In this document: piece after piece, positions 52,248 to 60,806 of the stretch | How the letters are laid out: each line of letters begins with the position of its first letter | Position numbering within the stretch: the stretch's first letter is position 1 | Assembly: GCA_043807765.1 (NCBI GenBank) | Contig: JAZDFQ010000109.1 | Coordinates: forward strand, 1 to 64,000 | DNA from: Stygiobacter sp043807765 | GTDB taxonomy: Bacteria > Bacteroidota > Ignavibacteria > Ignavibacteriales > Melioribacteraceae | Length of the DNA: 64,000 nucleotides | Reading direction: 5' to 3' | Translations under genes and position numbers: made by a program | The notes under the pieces: model-generated | The model's input: only the letters and a program-made list of their open reading frames with translations | What the model was told of the DNA's origin: nothing | Databases searched by the model: none

Positions 52248-53684
52248 TCAAAGCTGGTTTAATGTTGTTTTGAGTAAAGTCCACGCTTCTTCCGCGTGGC
52301 GTTCTTCTTGTCTAATTCCCGAAATGACCAGACGAATTGTAAAAACTCCATTCAGCTTTGTGTGCACAAGAAATATTTTTCCGGTTTCATTAAGGGCATT
52401 TAGTAATTTTTCATTGAGCCCGTTTAGTTTTTCTTCCGAAAAATCTTTTGGCTTAGCACGGAAGCAGACTGTGCTGAATGGCGTCGGAGCCATTCGTTCA
52501 AAAGACTCATCTTCATCAACCCATTTTGCAAACTGCTGAGCAATGCGAATGTGCTCGCGGATTCTTTGTTGCAATCCTTCAACACCGAAGTAGCGGATAA
52601 CAAACCAAAGTTTCAGCGCGCGGAATCTTCTTCCCAGCTGAATTCCGTAATCCATGTAATTTTCAACTAGAGAATCTTCATTCGATTTTAGATACTCCGG
52701 CACAAGTGAAAATGCGCGCTTCAAAATTTCCGGCTTGCGTGTGTAGAAAGTGCTTAAATCAATCGGGACAAAGAGCCACTTGTGAGGATTTGAAACAATC
52801 GAATCGGCATTTTCAATTCCGGTAAAATATTTTTTCATTTCGGGCAGCATTGCAGTTACGCCGGCATAAGCGCAATCAACATGAAACCAGATATTTTCCT
52901 TCGAGCAGATATTTCCAATTTTATCAATCGGATCTACAGCAGTAGTTGATGTTGTACCAACCGTAGCAACTACGCAGCAAGGAACAATTCCACTCGCGCG
53001 GTCTTCCGCAATTGCTTTTTCCAACTCAGACGGAACCATCGCAAAATTTTCATCAACCGGAATTTTCTTAATTCCATCCAAACCAAAACCAAGCATCAAA
53101 GCCGCTTTATCAACCGATGAATGAGCGTGTTCCGTGCAGTACATTCTAAGTTTCGGCGCGCCGCTCATTCCCTTTTCGCGAACATTAACGCCGGCGTACT
53201 CACGTGCGCAAGCAACACCATGCAATGTACTAACTGAAGCTGTATCGTAAATTATTCCTTTGAAGTTCTCCGGCAAACCGAGCATTTCCCGGTACCATAT
53301 CAAAACCGTCTGCTCAAGTTCTGTAACAGAGGGAGATGATTTCCAAACCATTCCGTTAACATTCAGAGATGAGCTAATTATATCAGCAAGAATTCCGGGT
53401 CCGCTAGCACTAGAGGCAAAATAGGCCATAAAATTTGGATGCTGCCAGTGCGTTACTCCCGGCATAATTATACTGTCGAGATCGGAGATTATTTGATCGA
53501 ACGATTCCCCTTTCTGCGGCGGACTTTGTGGAAGTTTGGATTTTATATCTCCCGGATTAACATTAGAAAGCACCGGATACTTCTCGATGTTCTCTAAATA
53601 GTCAGCAGACCAATCAATTAATCTTTTGCCGACTTCCTTAAACTCACCCGAAGGCATATCTAGGTTTCTGTTATTCTCATCCAT
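52248..53684 (-). CDS. Group II PLP-dependent decarboxylase (aromatic-amino-acid-decarboxylase-like)
   Basis: 478 residues from ATG at 53684. The PLP lysine lies in SNPHKWLFVPIDLS; the cofactor Asp is in WFHVDCAYAG; TEHAHSSVDKAALMLG and VATVGTTSTTAVDPID are further landmarks of the DOPA/tyrosine/tryptophan decarboxylase family. It would remove CO2 from an amino acid to yield an amine. The exact substrate cannot be read off reliably. No amine transporter is adjacent. Glutamate decarboxylase is less likely since the sequence follows the aromatic branch. Confidence 0.87.
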   Translation of the reverse strand: MDENNRNLDMPSGEFKEVGKRLIDWSADYLENIEKYPVLSNVNPGDIKSKLPQSPPQKGESFDQIISDLDSIIMPGVTHWQHPNFMAYFASSASGPGILADIISSSLNVNGMVWKSSPSVTELEQTVLIWYREMLGLPENFKGIIYDTASVSTLHGVACAREYAGVNVREKGMSGAPKLRMYCTEHAHSSVDKAALMLGFGLDGIKKIPVDENFAMVPSELEKAIAEDRASGIVPCCVVATVGTTSTTAVDPIDKIGNICSKENIWFHVDCAYAGVTAMLPEMKKYFTGIENADSIVSNPHKWLFVPIDLSTFYTRKPEILKRAFSLVPEYLKSNEDSLVENYMDYGIQLGRRFRALKLWFVIRYFGVEGLQQRIREHIRIAQQFAKWVDEDESFERMAPTPFSTVCFRAKPKDFSEEKLNGLNEKLLNALNETGKIFLVHTKLNGVFTIRLVISGIRQEERHAEEAWTLLKTTLNQL

Positions 53685-53732
53685 ATTCAAATTCTATTTT
53701 ATTTTCAGTTACTAAAAATTCTAATTAAAAAA

Positions 53733-53776
53733 TTTCACGCAGAGAACGCAAAGTACGCGCAGAGCCCACTAAGAAA
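53733..53776. repeat. CGCAGAG/CGCAAAG intergenic repeat fragment
   Basis: ACGCAGAGAACGCAAAG then ACGCGCAGAGCCCACTAAG, in the gap between two minus-strand genes. It looks like one arm of the family represented at 10701-10763 and 26872-26960; a full second arm is not present. Confidence 0.5.
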
Positions 53777-53791
53777 AGCAAAACCAATGAA

Positions 53792-54634
53792 TCATTTTTT
53801 AAACCATTCGGAGATTAATCTCATCAACTGTATTCGTTTATCTGAAAAAGAGTGTCCGGTTTCTAAAATCTCAAATTCAGCTTTTGGATTTATGCTTTTT
53901 AACTTCGCTTCTAACGGCACATGATGTAAATCCATCGGCGCAATTGAATCATACGTTGCGCTAATTACCAATAGATTCTTCTTCGCTAATTTTTCCAAGT
54001 GAAATAGCAGATTCCAATCTTTTTGATTCTCTATCATCTCGTTTAACAAAAATTCTGCCGATTCACATTTCACAAATTCCATTGCAGATTGCATCTGTTG
54101 AATGCTGTATTGTTTTATCGGTTCATTCGCAGCTAAAAGCTGCCCAAACATTCCGGCATTAAAAGGCGCAATGCCGCAAACGTTTTTTATTTCATCAAAT
54201 CTAATAGCGTTATACAATGCAGAGAAACCACCCATGCTGTGCCCAACCAAAGAAATGTTCTGCGTATCAACTGAAAAGGTCTCTTTCATAAAATTGCTTT
54301 GCAAAAATTTTATCGCGGCAGCTCCGTCTTCAACCAAGTTTTGCCAAGAATATTCACCTTCACTTCCCCAGCAGCCGCGCGGATAAAAAGTGAATACATT
54401 AAAACATTGCCGGCGCAGCATATGTGCAATATCAAAATTTACTTCGTTACCCGGAAAGCCCCCTAGCAGTAAAATTGTAGGATTTAATCCTTCCCCAGCA
54501 GCAGAGAAAAATGTTCCGAAGACTTTACAGCCTCCGCTAACAAAATATAGCGGCGCCATCGAAGCTGGAGATTTTGAGTATGTATTTGGATCATCTTGCG
54601 TAACCGGATCGAATAGTTTTTTGTTCTCAGTCAT
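53792..54634 (-). CDS. Alpha/beta hydrolase
   Basis: 280 residues, no signal peptide. Oxyanion-region motif LLLGGFPGNEVNFD, nucleophile elbow LVGHSMGGFSAL with Ser, the acid in SATYDSIAP and catalytic His in ETGHSFSDKR near the C-terminus. A serine hydrolase acting on esters or amides; substrate unknown. 107 bases upstream of the decarboxylase start on the same strand, with a repeat between. Confidence 0.87.
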   Translation of the reverse strand: MTENKKLFDPVTQDDPNTYSKSPASMAPLYFVSGGCKVFGTFFSAAGEGLNPTILLLGGFPGNEVNFDIAHMLRRQCFNVFTFYPRGCWGSEGEYSWQNLVEDGAAAIKFLQSNFMKETFSVDTQNISLVGHSMGGFSALYNAIRFDEIKNVCGIAPFNAGMFGQLLAANEPIKQYSIQQMQSAMEFVKCESAEFLLNEMIENQKDWNLLFHLEKLAKKNLLVISATYDSIAPMDLHHVPLEAKLKSINPKAEFEILETGHSFSDKRIQLMRLISEWFKK

Positions 54635-54699
54635 TAAAATCCATTTTGTTTTGTTTCAAAAATAAGCAAAATAGAAGAGCTATTTATTAAATGGCTTCG

Positions 54700-54731
54700 T
54701 TTCCAATTAGAGCCCTCATTTCTTATCTTTG
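54700..54731 (+). promoter_or_regulatory. Candidate Bacteroidota-type promoter of proS
   Basis: TTTC (54700-54703), 20 bases, then TATCTTTG (54724-54731), an exact TAnnTTTG -7 element. The transcript would start near 54738, leaving a leader of about 160 bases that contains the inverted-repeat element 54757-54848. Confidence 0.5.
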
Positions 54732-54756
54732 CACCGCTTAAGCTAAACTTATGTAA

Positions 54757-54848
54757 GTCACACTGAGCGGAGTCGAAGTGTGACTAATTGAAATTCCAGA
54801 TGCTTCGACTCTATGGAGTTTATCCCGATACTTATCGGGACTCGGCAT
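54757..54848. repeat. Inverted-repeat element in the proS leader
   Basis: GTCACACT (54757-54764) with AGTGTGAC (54777-54784), then TCCCGATA-CT-TATCGGGA (54823-54840) followed by CTCGGCATGAC. The right end matches the element at 9360-9386 almost base for base (TCCCGAT..ATCGGGACTC..ATGAC), showing a shared dispersed family. Confidence 0.75.
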
Positions 54849-54900
54849 GACTAAAACATAATTTTGTTTAGTCCGAACTTAAATCAACAAAAAGAATATT

Positions 54901-56586
54901 ATGAGAGTAAGTAAGTCTTTTATACCAACTCTGAAGGAAGTCCCTTCAGAAGCAGTAATTCCAAGCCATATTTTAATGATACGCGCGGGACTTGTACGCC
55001 AGCTTTCTGCCGGAATTTATTCTTGGCTTCCGCTTGGATACAATGTTCTAAGAAAAGTTATGGAAATCATCCGCGAAGAGATGAATGCTATAGGCGGACA
55101 AGAATTTCACTTTCCGGGATTGAATCCAAAAGAAATTTGGGAACAAACCGGTCGTGTTGAAGCCTTTGGCGATATTCTTTTTCAGATTAAAAACCGCGAT
55201 TACGTATTAGCTCCTACACACGAAGAAATTGTTGCTTACCACGCAAAAGGCGCTGTGGTATCATATAAAGATATGCCCCAGATCTGGTATCAGATTCAAA
55301 CCAAATTTAGAAACGAACCCCGTCCTAGAAGCGGTGTAATACGCGGAAGACAATTTATTATGAAAGATGCCTACACACTCGACCGCGACACAGCCGGATT
55401 AGATGTTGGTTACGCTTTGCACGATAAAGCTTACCGCGCAATTTTTGATAGATGCGGATTAAAATATTTTGTTGTGGGTGCATCCAGCGGTGCAATGGGC
55501 GGTAGCAAAAGCGAAGAATTTATGGTTAAGAGCGATGCCGGAGAAGACACTGTTGCCTATTGTGAGAAATGTGGTTATGCCGCCAATGCAGAAGTTGCTC
55601 AATCAGTAACTGAATCAGCCAAACATCACGAAGAAAGTAAGGCGATTTATGAAATTTCAACGCCTAATGTTAAATCGATAGATGAACTTTGCGAGTTCTT
55701 AAAAATTCATGAACATGAAACCGCAAAGAGTCGTGTTTATATGCATGAGGATAAACCGGTACTTGTTCTTATGCTTGGCAACGATGAAGTAAACGAAACT
55801 AAACTTGGAAGCGTACTCGGCGGAACAGTTCGCCCATGTCATCCCGAAGAATTAAAGGAAATTTCCGGTGCTGATGCCGGCTCAATAGGACCAATAGGAT
55901 TTAAGCATAGAATAATTGCAGATAATCTTTTAAAAGATGCCAACAACATGTTCAGCGGCGCTAACAAGAATGATTATCACATTGGCGGATTAGATTTAAC
56001 CCGCGATGTACCGGGTTTAGAATATTTTGATCTGCGCACCGCTGAAAGCGGTGAAAAATGTATCCGCTGCGGTTCTACTTTGGAAGTATTCAAAGCGATA
56101 GAACTTGGTCACATTTTCAAGCTCGGCACAAAATACTCTGAAGCTCTTGGCGTTCTCTTCTTAGATGAAAATGGAAAAGAAAAACCGATTGTTATGGGAA
56201 GCTACGGAATTGGCGTTGAAAGAATTCTTGCTTGCTTTATCGAGCAGAACTATGATGAAAAAGGATTGCTCTGGAAAGAACCTCTTGCACCGTTTGATGT
56301 TCATCTGATTGGATTGAATATGAAGAGCGCATTGGTTTCCGAAACTGCTGAAAAGATTTATAAGCAATTAACTGATGAAGGTTACGAAGTTTTATTTGAC
56401 GACAGACTTGACGGCAGCGCCGGTGTTAAGTTTAACGATGCCGATTTACTCGGAATGCCGATACAAATTATTTGCGGTGAGAAAAATCTTAAAGAAGGAA
56501 AAATCGAATTAAAGAATAGACGTTCCGGCGAAAAGAAAATTGTAGAGCTGGATAAACTGCTCGACTCACTTCAAGAGCCGGTTTAA
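54901..56586 (+). CDS. proS: Prolyl-tRNA synthetase, bacterial type with editing insert
   Basis: 561 residues. Class II aminoacyl-tRNA synthetase. Motif 2 region TKFRNEPRPRSGVIRGRQF (about 137-155), TPTHEE-type PTHEEIV at about 98-104, and motif 3 GSYGIGVERILACFIEQ near 435. The YbaK-like editing insert lies at about 225-385, so mischarged Ala-tRNA(Pro) should be corrected in cis. The anticodon-binding domain closes the protein. Essential housekeeping gene, preceded by a long leader with an inverted repeat. A trans-acting YbaK deacylase is also encoded (62982-63446). Confidence 0.95.
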   Translation: MRVSKSFIPTLKEVPSEAVIPSHILMIRAGLVRQLSAGIYSWLPLGYNVLRKVMEIIREEMNAIGGQEFHFPGLNPKEIWEQTGRVEAFGDILFQIKNRDYVLAPTHEEIVAYHAKGAVVSYKDMPQIWYQIQTKFRNEPRPRSGVIRGRQFIMKDAYTLDRDTAGLDVGYALHDKAYRAIFDRCGLKYFVVGASSGAMGGSKSEEFMVKSDAGEDTVAYCEKCGYAANAEVAQSVTESAKHHEESKAIYEISTPNVKSIDELCEFLKIHEHETAKSRVYMHEDKPVLVLMLGNDEVNETKLGSVLGGTVRPCHPEELKEISGADAGSIGPIGFKHRIIADNLLKDANNMFSGANKNDYHIGGLDLTRDVPGLEYFDLRTAESGEKCIRCGSTLEVFKAIELGHIFKLGTKYSEALGVLFLDENGKEKPIVMGSYGIGVERILACFIEQNYDEKGLLWKEPLAPFDVHLIGLNMKSALVSETAEKIYKQLTDEGYEVLFDDRLDGSAGVKFNDADLLGMPIQIICGEKNLKEGKIELKNRRSGEKKIVELDKLLDSLQEPV

Positions 56587-56589
56587 GGA

Positions 56590-56682
56590 AAGTAGCTGAG
56601 TACCTAAGTGCCATAGTCCCTAAGAAAAGATTAAAAATTTCAAACTCAGGCACTTAGGCACTCTGGAGCTTAGGAACTTAAC
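56590..56682. repeat. CCTAAGTGCC inverted repeat between proS and the methyltransferase gene
   Basis: CCTAAGTGCC (56603-56612) and GGCACTTAGG (56649-56658), perfect 10-base arms, extended by imperfect pairing of GAGTACCTAAG and CTTAGGAAC-type text. Fills the whole 98-base gap. Confidence 0.7.
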
Positions 56683-56684
56683 CA

Positions 56685-57359
56685 ATGAATTCCAAACTTT
56701 ACATCGTTTCAACACCTATTGGCAACTACGAAGACATCACTCTGCGCGCATTAACCATTCTTAAAGAAGTGGATTTTATAATATGCGAGGAATTCAAAGA
56801 AGCGCGCCGCCTTCTCTGCCAATACAACATCGAAAAAGAATTGCTTTCCTTAAACGAACACAACGAGGAAGAATCTTCCCGCGAAGTTTTAAGGAAAATT
56901 AAAGAAGGAAAATCCGCCGCGCTAATTTCCGATTGCGGAACGCCTTTGTTTTCCGATCCCGGAACACAGCTTGTTCAAATGTGCATTGATGCTAAGATTA
57001 ATGTCGTCCCGGTTCCCGGTGCCAGCTCAATTATGTCCGCACTTGTAGGCGCCGGATTCAAACTTGATAAATTTTACTTTGCCGGATGGCTATCGCCTAA
57101 AAGTGAAATTAGAAAGAAAGAATTGCTGCGTTTGAAAAATGTAAAAGAAATTATTGTGTTAATGGAAACACCTTACCGATTAAAGGCTCTTCTTTCCGAC
57201 ATCGCCAAAACTTTTAGTGATAAAGTAAATATTGTAGTCGCCTTCGATCTCACTCTTCCGAATGAACAATTTCTTAGAGGAACAGCAGGACAAATTCTGA
57301 AAATTGCAGAGGAGAAAAATCTTAAGGGTGAGTTTGTTTTGTTAATTAACAACAAATAG
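56685..57359 (+). CDS. RsmI-like SAM-dependent methyltransferase
   Basis: 224 residues. Tetrapyrrole-methylase fold: IVSTPIGNYEDITLRAL opens it as in RsmI, which 2'-O-methylates C1402 of 16S rRNA. ISDCGTPLFSDPGTQLV is the SAM-site signature and PVPGASSIMSALVGAG the second one. It is shorter than E. coli RsmI and lacks its C-terminal extension. The usual CEDTR segment reads CEEFKEARRLL, so it may be a divergent paralogue with another target. ATG start close behind the repeat. Confidence 0.8.
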   Translation: MNSKLYIVSTPIGNYEDITLRALTILKEVDFIICEEFKEARRLLCQYNIEKELLSLNEHNEEESSREVLRKIKEGKSAALISDCGTPLFSDPGTQLVQMCIDAKINVVPVPGASSIMSALVGAGFKLDKFYFAGWLSPKSEIRKKELLRLKNVKEIIVLMETPYRLKALLSDIAKTFSDKVNIVVAFDLTLPNEQFLRGTAGQILKIAEEKNLKGEFVLLINNK

Positions 57360-57369
57360 AAAGGGCAAC

Positions 57370-57819
57370 ATGAAAACTCTTTTTCAAAAAGAAGTTGTTG
57401 ATGAAATTGTAGACAGAATCAATAAACTTACTCCTCAAACACAAAGAGTTTGGGGAAAGATGGGCGTTGAACAAATGCTTGCTCATTGTTCCGTAGGAAT
57501 GAAAACCGCTACCGGAGAGACGGTTCTTAAGTCCGGGCTGTTTCTGCGGTTAATCGGTTCATTATTGAAATCTCAAACTACAAACGATAAACCATTTAGA
57601 AAAAGTAGTCCAACTCATCCCGGTTTTATTATTGGAAACACTGAATCATTCGAAAAGGAAAAACTACATTTGTTAGAACTGATACAAAAATTCTATGCCG
57701 GCGGAGAAACAAAATGCACAGCAAATCCGCACACGTTTTTCGGGAAGTTGACTCCTATTCAATGGAGTTCCCTAATGTATAAGCATTTGGATCACCACCT
57801 TCAGCAGTTTGGAGTGTAG
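57370..57819 (+). CDS. DUF1569 (DinB-like) protein
   Basis: 149 residues, no signal. Helical bundle with histidines in GVEQMLAHCSVG and MYKHLDHHLQQFGV, and the family segment PTHPGFII/ANPHTFFGKLTP. Function unknown; distantly related to the DinB fold. Starts ten bases after the methyltransferase gene. Confidence 0.8.
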   Translation: MKTLFQKEVVDEIVDRINKLTPQTQRVWGKMGVEQMLAHCSVGMKTATGETVLKSGLFLRLIGSLLKSQTTNDKPFRKSSPTHPGFIIGNTESFEKEKLHLLELIQKFYAGGETKCTANPHTFFGKLTPIQWSSLMYKHLDHHLQQFGV

Positions 57820-57823
57820 TTCG

Positions 57824-58408
57824 GTGAGTGTGATAAAATTAGATTTCTTTGGACCGTATGATTTTATCAGCACGAATCATGATGTTTTAAATGATTGTGA
57901 GTATTCAAGCAAACCCGGAATTTACTTGTGGGCTGTAAAAATGCCGGATTTATCATTTAAAATAATTTATGTGGGCGAGACTAGAAGGTCATTCTATACA
58001 AGAACAAGAGAACATTTACTGAATCAATTAGGTGGACTTTATGATATACAAGACCCCGAAAAAATGAAGTTGGGAATAAAAAATTTTGTTTGGACCGGAT
58101 TATACGGAAACAGTAGGAAGGATAAGATATACGAATATATTTCTCGTTATGACGAATTAAGTATTGCAAACATTAAATATCTTTCATTGCTCAAAATATT
58201 TGTAGCTCCTTTAGATGTTGAGGACAATTTAAGGCAAGCAATTGAAGAAAAATTGGCCGCAAGTATTTTAGGCGATGGCGAGGCTGGTTCAATTTATCCA
58301 ACAGGTATTCATTACAAAACGCATGAAATTAGAGAAGAATTAAAAGTGGAAATTTCAACTTCTTCGGTAATACAAGGCTTACCCGAGTGTATTAAGTATA
58401 ACTGTTGA
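57824..58408 (+). CDS. GIY-YIG nuclease-like protein
   Basis: About 195 residues. Start placed at GTG 57824, nine bases behind GGAG; an in-frame TTG at 57809 would overlap the previous gene. The core is PGIYLWAV then IIYVGETRRSFYTRTREHL, matching the GIY and YIG halves (here YVG) plus the conserved Arg, with a Glu in IEEKLAASIL at the expected metal-binding site. Rather than UvrC or SLX1, it looks like a stand-alone member of unknown substrate. Confidence 0.7.
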   Translation: MSVIKLDFFGPYDFISTNHDVLNDCEYSSKPGIYLWAVKMPDLSFKIIYVGETRRSFYTRTREHLLNQLGGLYDIQDPEKMKLGIKNFVWTGLYGNSRKDKIYEYISRYDELSIANIKYLSLLKIFVAPLDVEDNLRQAIEEKLAASILGDGEAGSIYPTGIHYKTHEIREELKVEISTSSVIQGLPECIKYNC

Positions 58409-58490
58409 AACAGCATTCAATTTTTAGTTAAGTTTGCTGAAAAGAAACTAACCAGACAGTTTTTTGGTTATGTAAGAAAAGGAGAAAATT

Positions 58491-59036
58491 ATGTTACAAG
58501 TACAAGATGTGGACCTTACGCCGAATCCTCAAGCGCTAAAGTTTATCTTAAACGAAAAATTGCTTACAAGAGAAACACGCAATTATAAAACCGCAGAAGA
58601 AGCTCAGAATGATCCTCTCGCAAGCGGCATTTTCGAAATAGATGGTGTTGTTTCCGTTTTCTACATGGATAAATTTATCACGATTGAAAAAGACCCAAAA
58701 GTTGCTTGGGGAAACATTCAGCGTCCGTTTGTAGAATTCATAAAGAATTTTGATAAAGCTCAGATTCCGTCTGAAAATGATACTCAGCAGATGTCTTCTG
58801 AAGAGGAAACCGCACTTTTGAAAAAGATAAACGAGATATTAGATACACGCGTTCGTCCCGCATTAGCCGGAGACGGCGGTGGATTGGAAGTTATGGGATT
58901 AGATGGTAATACACTCAAGATTCGTTACCAGGGCGCTTGTGGAAGCTGCCCAAGCTCTATAAGAGGAACTTTAGTGGCTATCGAGAATTTGCTCCGTAGA
59001 GAGGTTAATGCTACTATTGAGGTTGTGTCGGGATAA
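58491..59036 (+). CDS. Nfu-type iron-sulfur scaffold protein
   Basis: 181 residues with two domains: an Nfu N-terminal domain (TPNPQALKFILNEKL, ASGIFEIDGVVSVFYMDKFI) and a NifU C-terminal domain with RPALAGDGGGLEVMG and the cluster-binding CGSCPSS (about 151-157). It delivers Fe-S clusters to target enzymes, useful in a cell with a heavily Fe-S-dependent Hdr-Flx system. AAAAGGAG lies seven bases ahead of the ATG. Confidence 0.93.
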   Translation: MLQVQDVDLTPNPQALKFILNEKLLTRETRNYKTAEEAQNDPLASGIFEIDGVVSVFYMDKFITIEKDPKVAWGNIQRPFVEFIKNFDKAQIPSENDTQQMSSEEETALLKKINEILDTRVRPALAGDGGGLEVMGLDGNTLKIRYQGACGSCPSSIRGTLVAIENLLRREVNATIEVVSG

Positions 59037-59048
59037 ACATCTCCAAAG

Positions 59049-59072
59049 CTGTCGCGGACCATTCCGCGACAG
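59049..59072. terminator. Hairpin between nfu and the convergent outer-membrane gene
   Basis: CTGTCGCGGA-CCAT-TCCGCGACAG, perfect ten-base stem. No T-run on either side, so it may be a terminator of a non-canonical type or a 3' stabiliser. Confidence 0.6.
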
Positions 59073-59103
59073 TGCATTTGAAGCAATTATCAAAAACCAA
59101 TCA

Positions 59104-60450
59104 TTATTTAATTATTATTCCTCTATCAAAGTAATATGTAACTCCAACTCTTAAATTATTTTGTATATCTATTGTTCTCCATTCACTTGGGTAGTTTGTA
59201 TCATCATACGACAAATTGTAAGAAGCAGTTATTGCAATATTGTCTTCCAAGAAGTAGTTCCCGGATATACTAAATGAAGTATTTATTCCTCTTTCTTTTT
59301 CTTGTCTGTTTCTATATTCCAGCCACATTTTATGTTTTACCGAAAAAACAAAACGGTCTGTAAGCTCACGGTCATAACCTACATCATACGTTAATAAATA
59401 GCTCTGCTTGATATCAGTATTCTTGTTTACGCTTGGACCCATTGACAAAGAGAGATTAAAAGATACTTGAGAATATAAATCCAATTGATGACTGTATTTA
59501 ACATAGGGATTGCTCTTCAAGTAAAACGATTCGATTAACCACCGACTATTTTCATATTTCGAGAAGTAGTTAAAATATTCCAGCCCAAGTTGAATGCCTA
59601 CTTGAATTCCCTCATATCTCTCAAATCTTATTTCGTTTGGAATTTCTCTTATATATGAATTTCCATATTGGTTTAAACCATCCAACGAAACTCCGTCTGC
59701 AGAAAGCGCATTACCAATTCTTTCCCACAAATATTTGTCGCTTCTATCATGAGTCGCTGAAAGGTAGCCCGCATTTGAAAACTCTTTCGCTACTTTTTGT
59801 ATTGTACTTTGCTTTAGATCTTGATTAAGAGCGTTGATCTGCTTAAGTCTTTCTTGTAATCTTAACGCTGATACGACCGGTGTAACCACTCTAATTTTAC
59901 CCCATCCAATTCCAGCGAAACAGTTGAAATCCTGCTGTTTCTCCCCACTCTGGTATGCATCTTTATAATTCTCTTCATCTAAGTGGACTCCAGCTAACGT
60001 TCCTAACGAATAGTAATAACTACTTTCCTCAAAATGATTGTAATAGTCCATAATAGATATGAGATTTAAACCATACCTTGATCTTTTTTCTCTATCAGCA
60101 GTGTAATTATTATTCCCATCATTTACATGATATTCATTATTATAACTTCCATATACTCTACCAAGAATATCCAGCTTGCTCTCATCTGTTTGTTTCATAT
60201 AAGAATAACCGGGGGACAGTGAAAGGTCGCCTCTGTACTGATATCTGTTAGGGTTGTAATCATTTTTAGAAATTGTTTTGTGAGAATAAAAAGTAAACTC
60301 TGACCCAAGCCATAGCGAATGAGTGCTAATATCCGGCAACTTGTAATCTGAAAACACAGAAGGATCGGTATTGCCAAGCCCAACGGTTTGAGCGTTGATG
60401 TTAATTGTAAAAAGAATAATGAGTGAGAAAAAATAAATAATCTGTTTCAT
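59104..60450 (-). CDS. Predicted outer-membrane beta-barrel protein
   Basis: 448 residues. Signal peptide IIYFFSLIILFTININAQ. The rest alternates hydrophobic and polar residues with many Tyr/Asn (SYMKQTDESKLDILGRVYGS, EYFNYFSKYENSRWLIES) and ends with strands RVGVTYYFDRGIIIK, consistent with a barrel. A helical insert is possible around residues 205-265. No family recognised. Single gene. Confidence 0.65.
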   Translation of the reverse strand: MKQIIYFFSLIILFTININAQTVGLGNTDPSVFSDYKLPDISTHSLWLGSEFTFYSHKTISKNDYNPNRYQYRGDLSLSPGYSYMKQTDESKLDILGRVYGSYNNEYHVNDGNNNYTADREKRSRYGLNLISIMDYYNHFEESSYYYSLGTLAGVHLDEENYKDAYQSGEKQQDFNCFAGIGWGKIRVVTPVVSALRLQERLKQINALNQDLKQSTIQKVAKEFSNAGYLSATHDRSDKYLWERIGNALSADGVSLDGLNQYGNSYIREIPNEIRFERYEGIQVGIQLGLEYFNYFSKYENSRWLIESFYLKSNPYVKYSHQLDLYSQVSFNLSLSMGPSVNKNTDIKQSYLLTYDVGYDRELTDRFVFSVKHKMWLEYRNRQEKERGINTSFSISGNYFLEDNIAITASYNLSYDDTNYPSEWRTIDIQNNLRVGVTYYFDRGIIIK

Positions 60451-60567
60451 GGAGTGTTCCCCTTGTAGAATGTTAGTAGTTTAATCTGAATAATTTTTTC
60501 ACTAAGTGCTCTGTATGTTTGAATAATTTTAATACAATTTATTGATACAAATAGATTTCTATTTCCG

Positions 60568-60627
60568 ATGGTTGCTTCACAGTATGGAAAAACACTGCTA
60601 CTGCTGCTTTTACTTTTTAGAGTTTAG
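60568..60627 (+). CDS. Possible orphan leucine-run leader peptide
   Basis: 19-codon frame containing seven consecutive Leu codons (CTG CTA CTG CTG CTT TTA CTT) then TTT AGA GTT TAG. It is followed by AGGAG and a second start at 60636 whose frame reads only MKAI before a stop. No plus-strand gene lies downstream in the window, so it could be a relic of an amino-acid-attenuated operon or a chance frame. Low confidence. Confidence 0.25.
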   Translation: MVASQYGKTLLLLLLLFRV

Positions 60628-60760
60628 GAGTAATTATGAAAGCGATTTAAATTGCGACCCCGGTAAACTGAAAAAAGAGCCTGTTGTTTTTTGTTCCTAA
60701 TTTTTGCTGAATGCAACTAACAGAATCAGTCTTAGAAATACAAGTGAAAAAATGTGGTAT

Positions 60761-60788
60761 AAAAAATCCCGCTCAAGGCGGGATTTTT
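60761..60788. terminator. Intrinsic terminator after the 53-residue gene
   Basis: AAAAAA-TCCCGC-TCAAG-GCGGGA-TTTTT; extended stem with runs on both sides, effective in both directions. On the minus strand it sits 20 bases after the stop at 60807. Confidence 0.85.
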
Positions 60789-60806
60789 CATTTACAGCAA
60801 AACTGC

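Noticed and set aside
60636..60650. Start of a real gene at ATG 60636
   Set aside because: It has a good Shine-Dalgarno, but the frame stops after four codons and no continuation in another frame is convincing.
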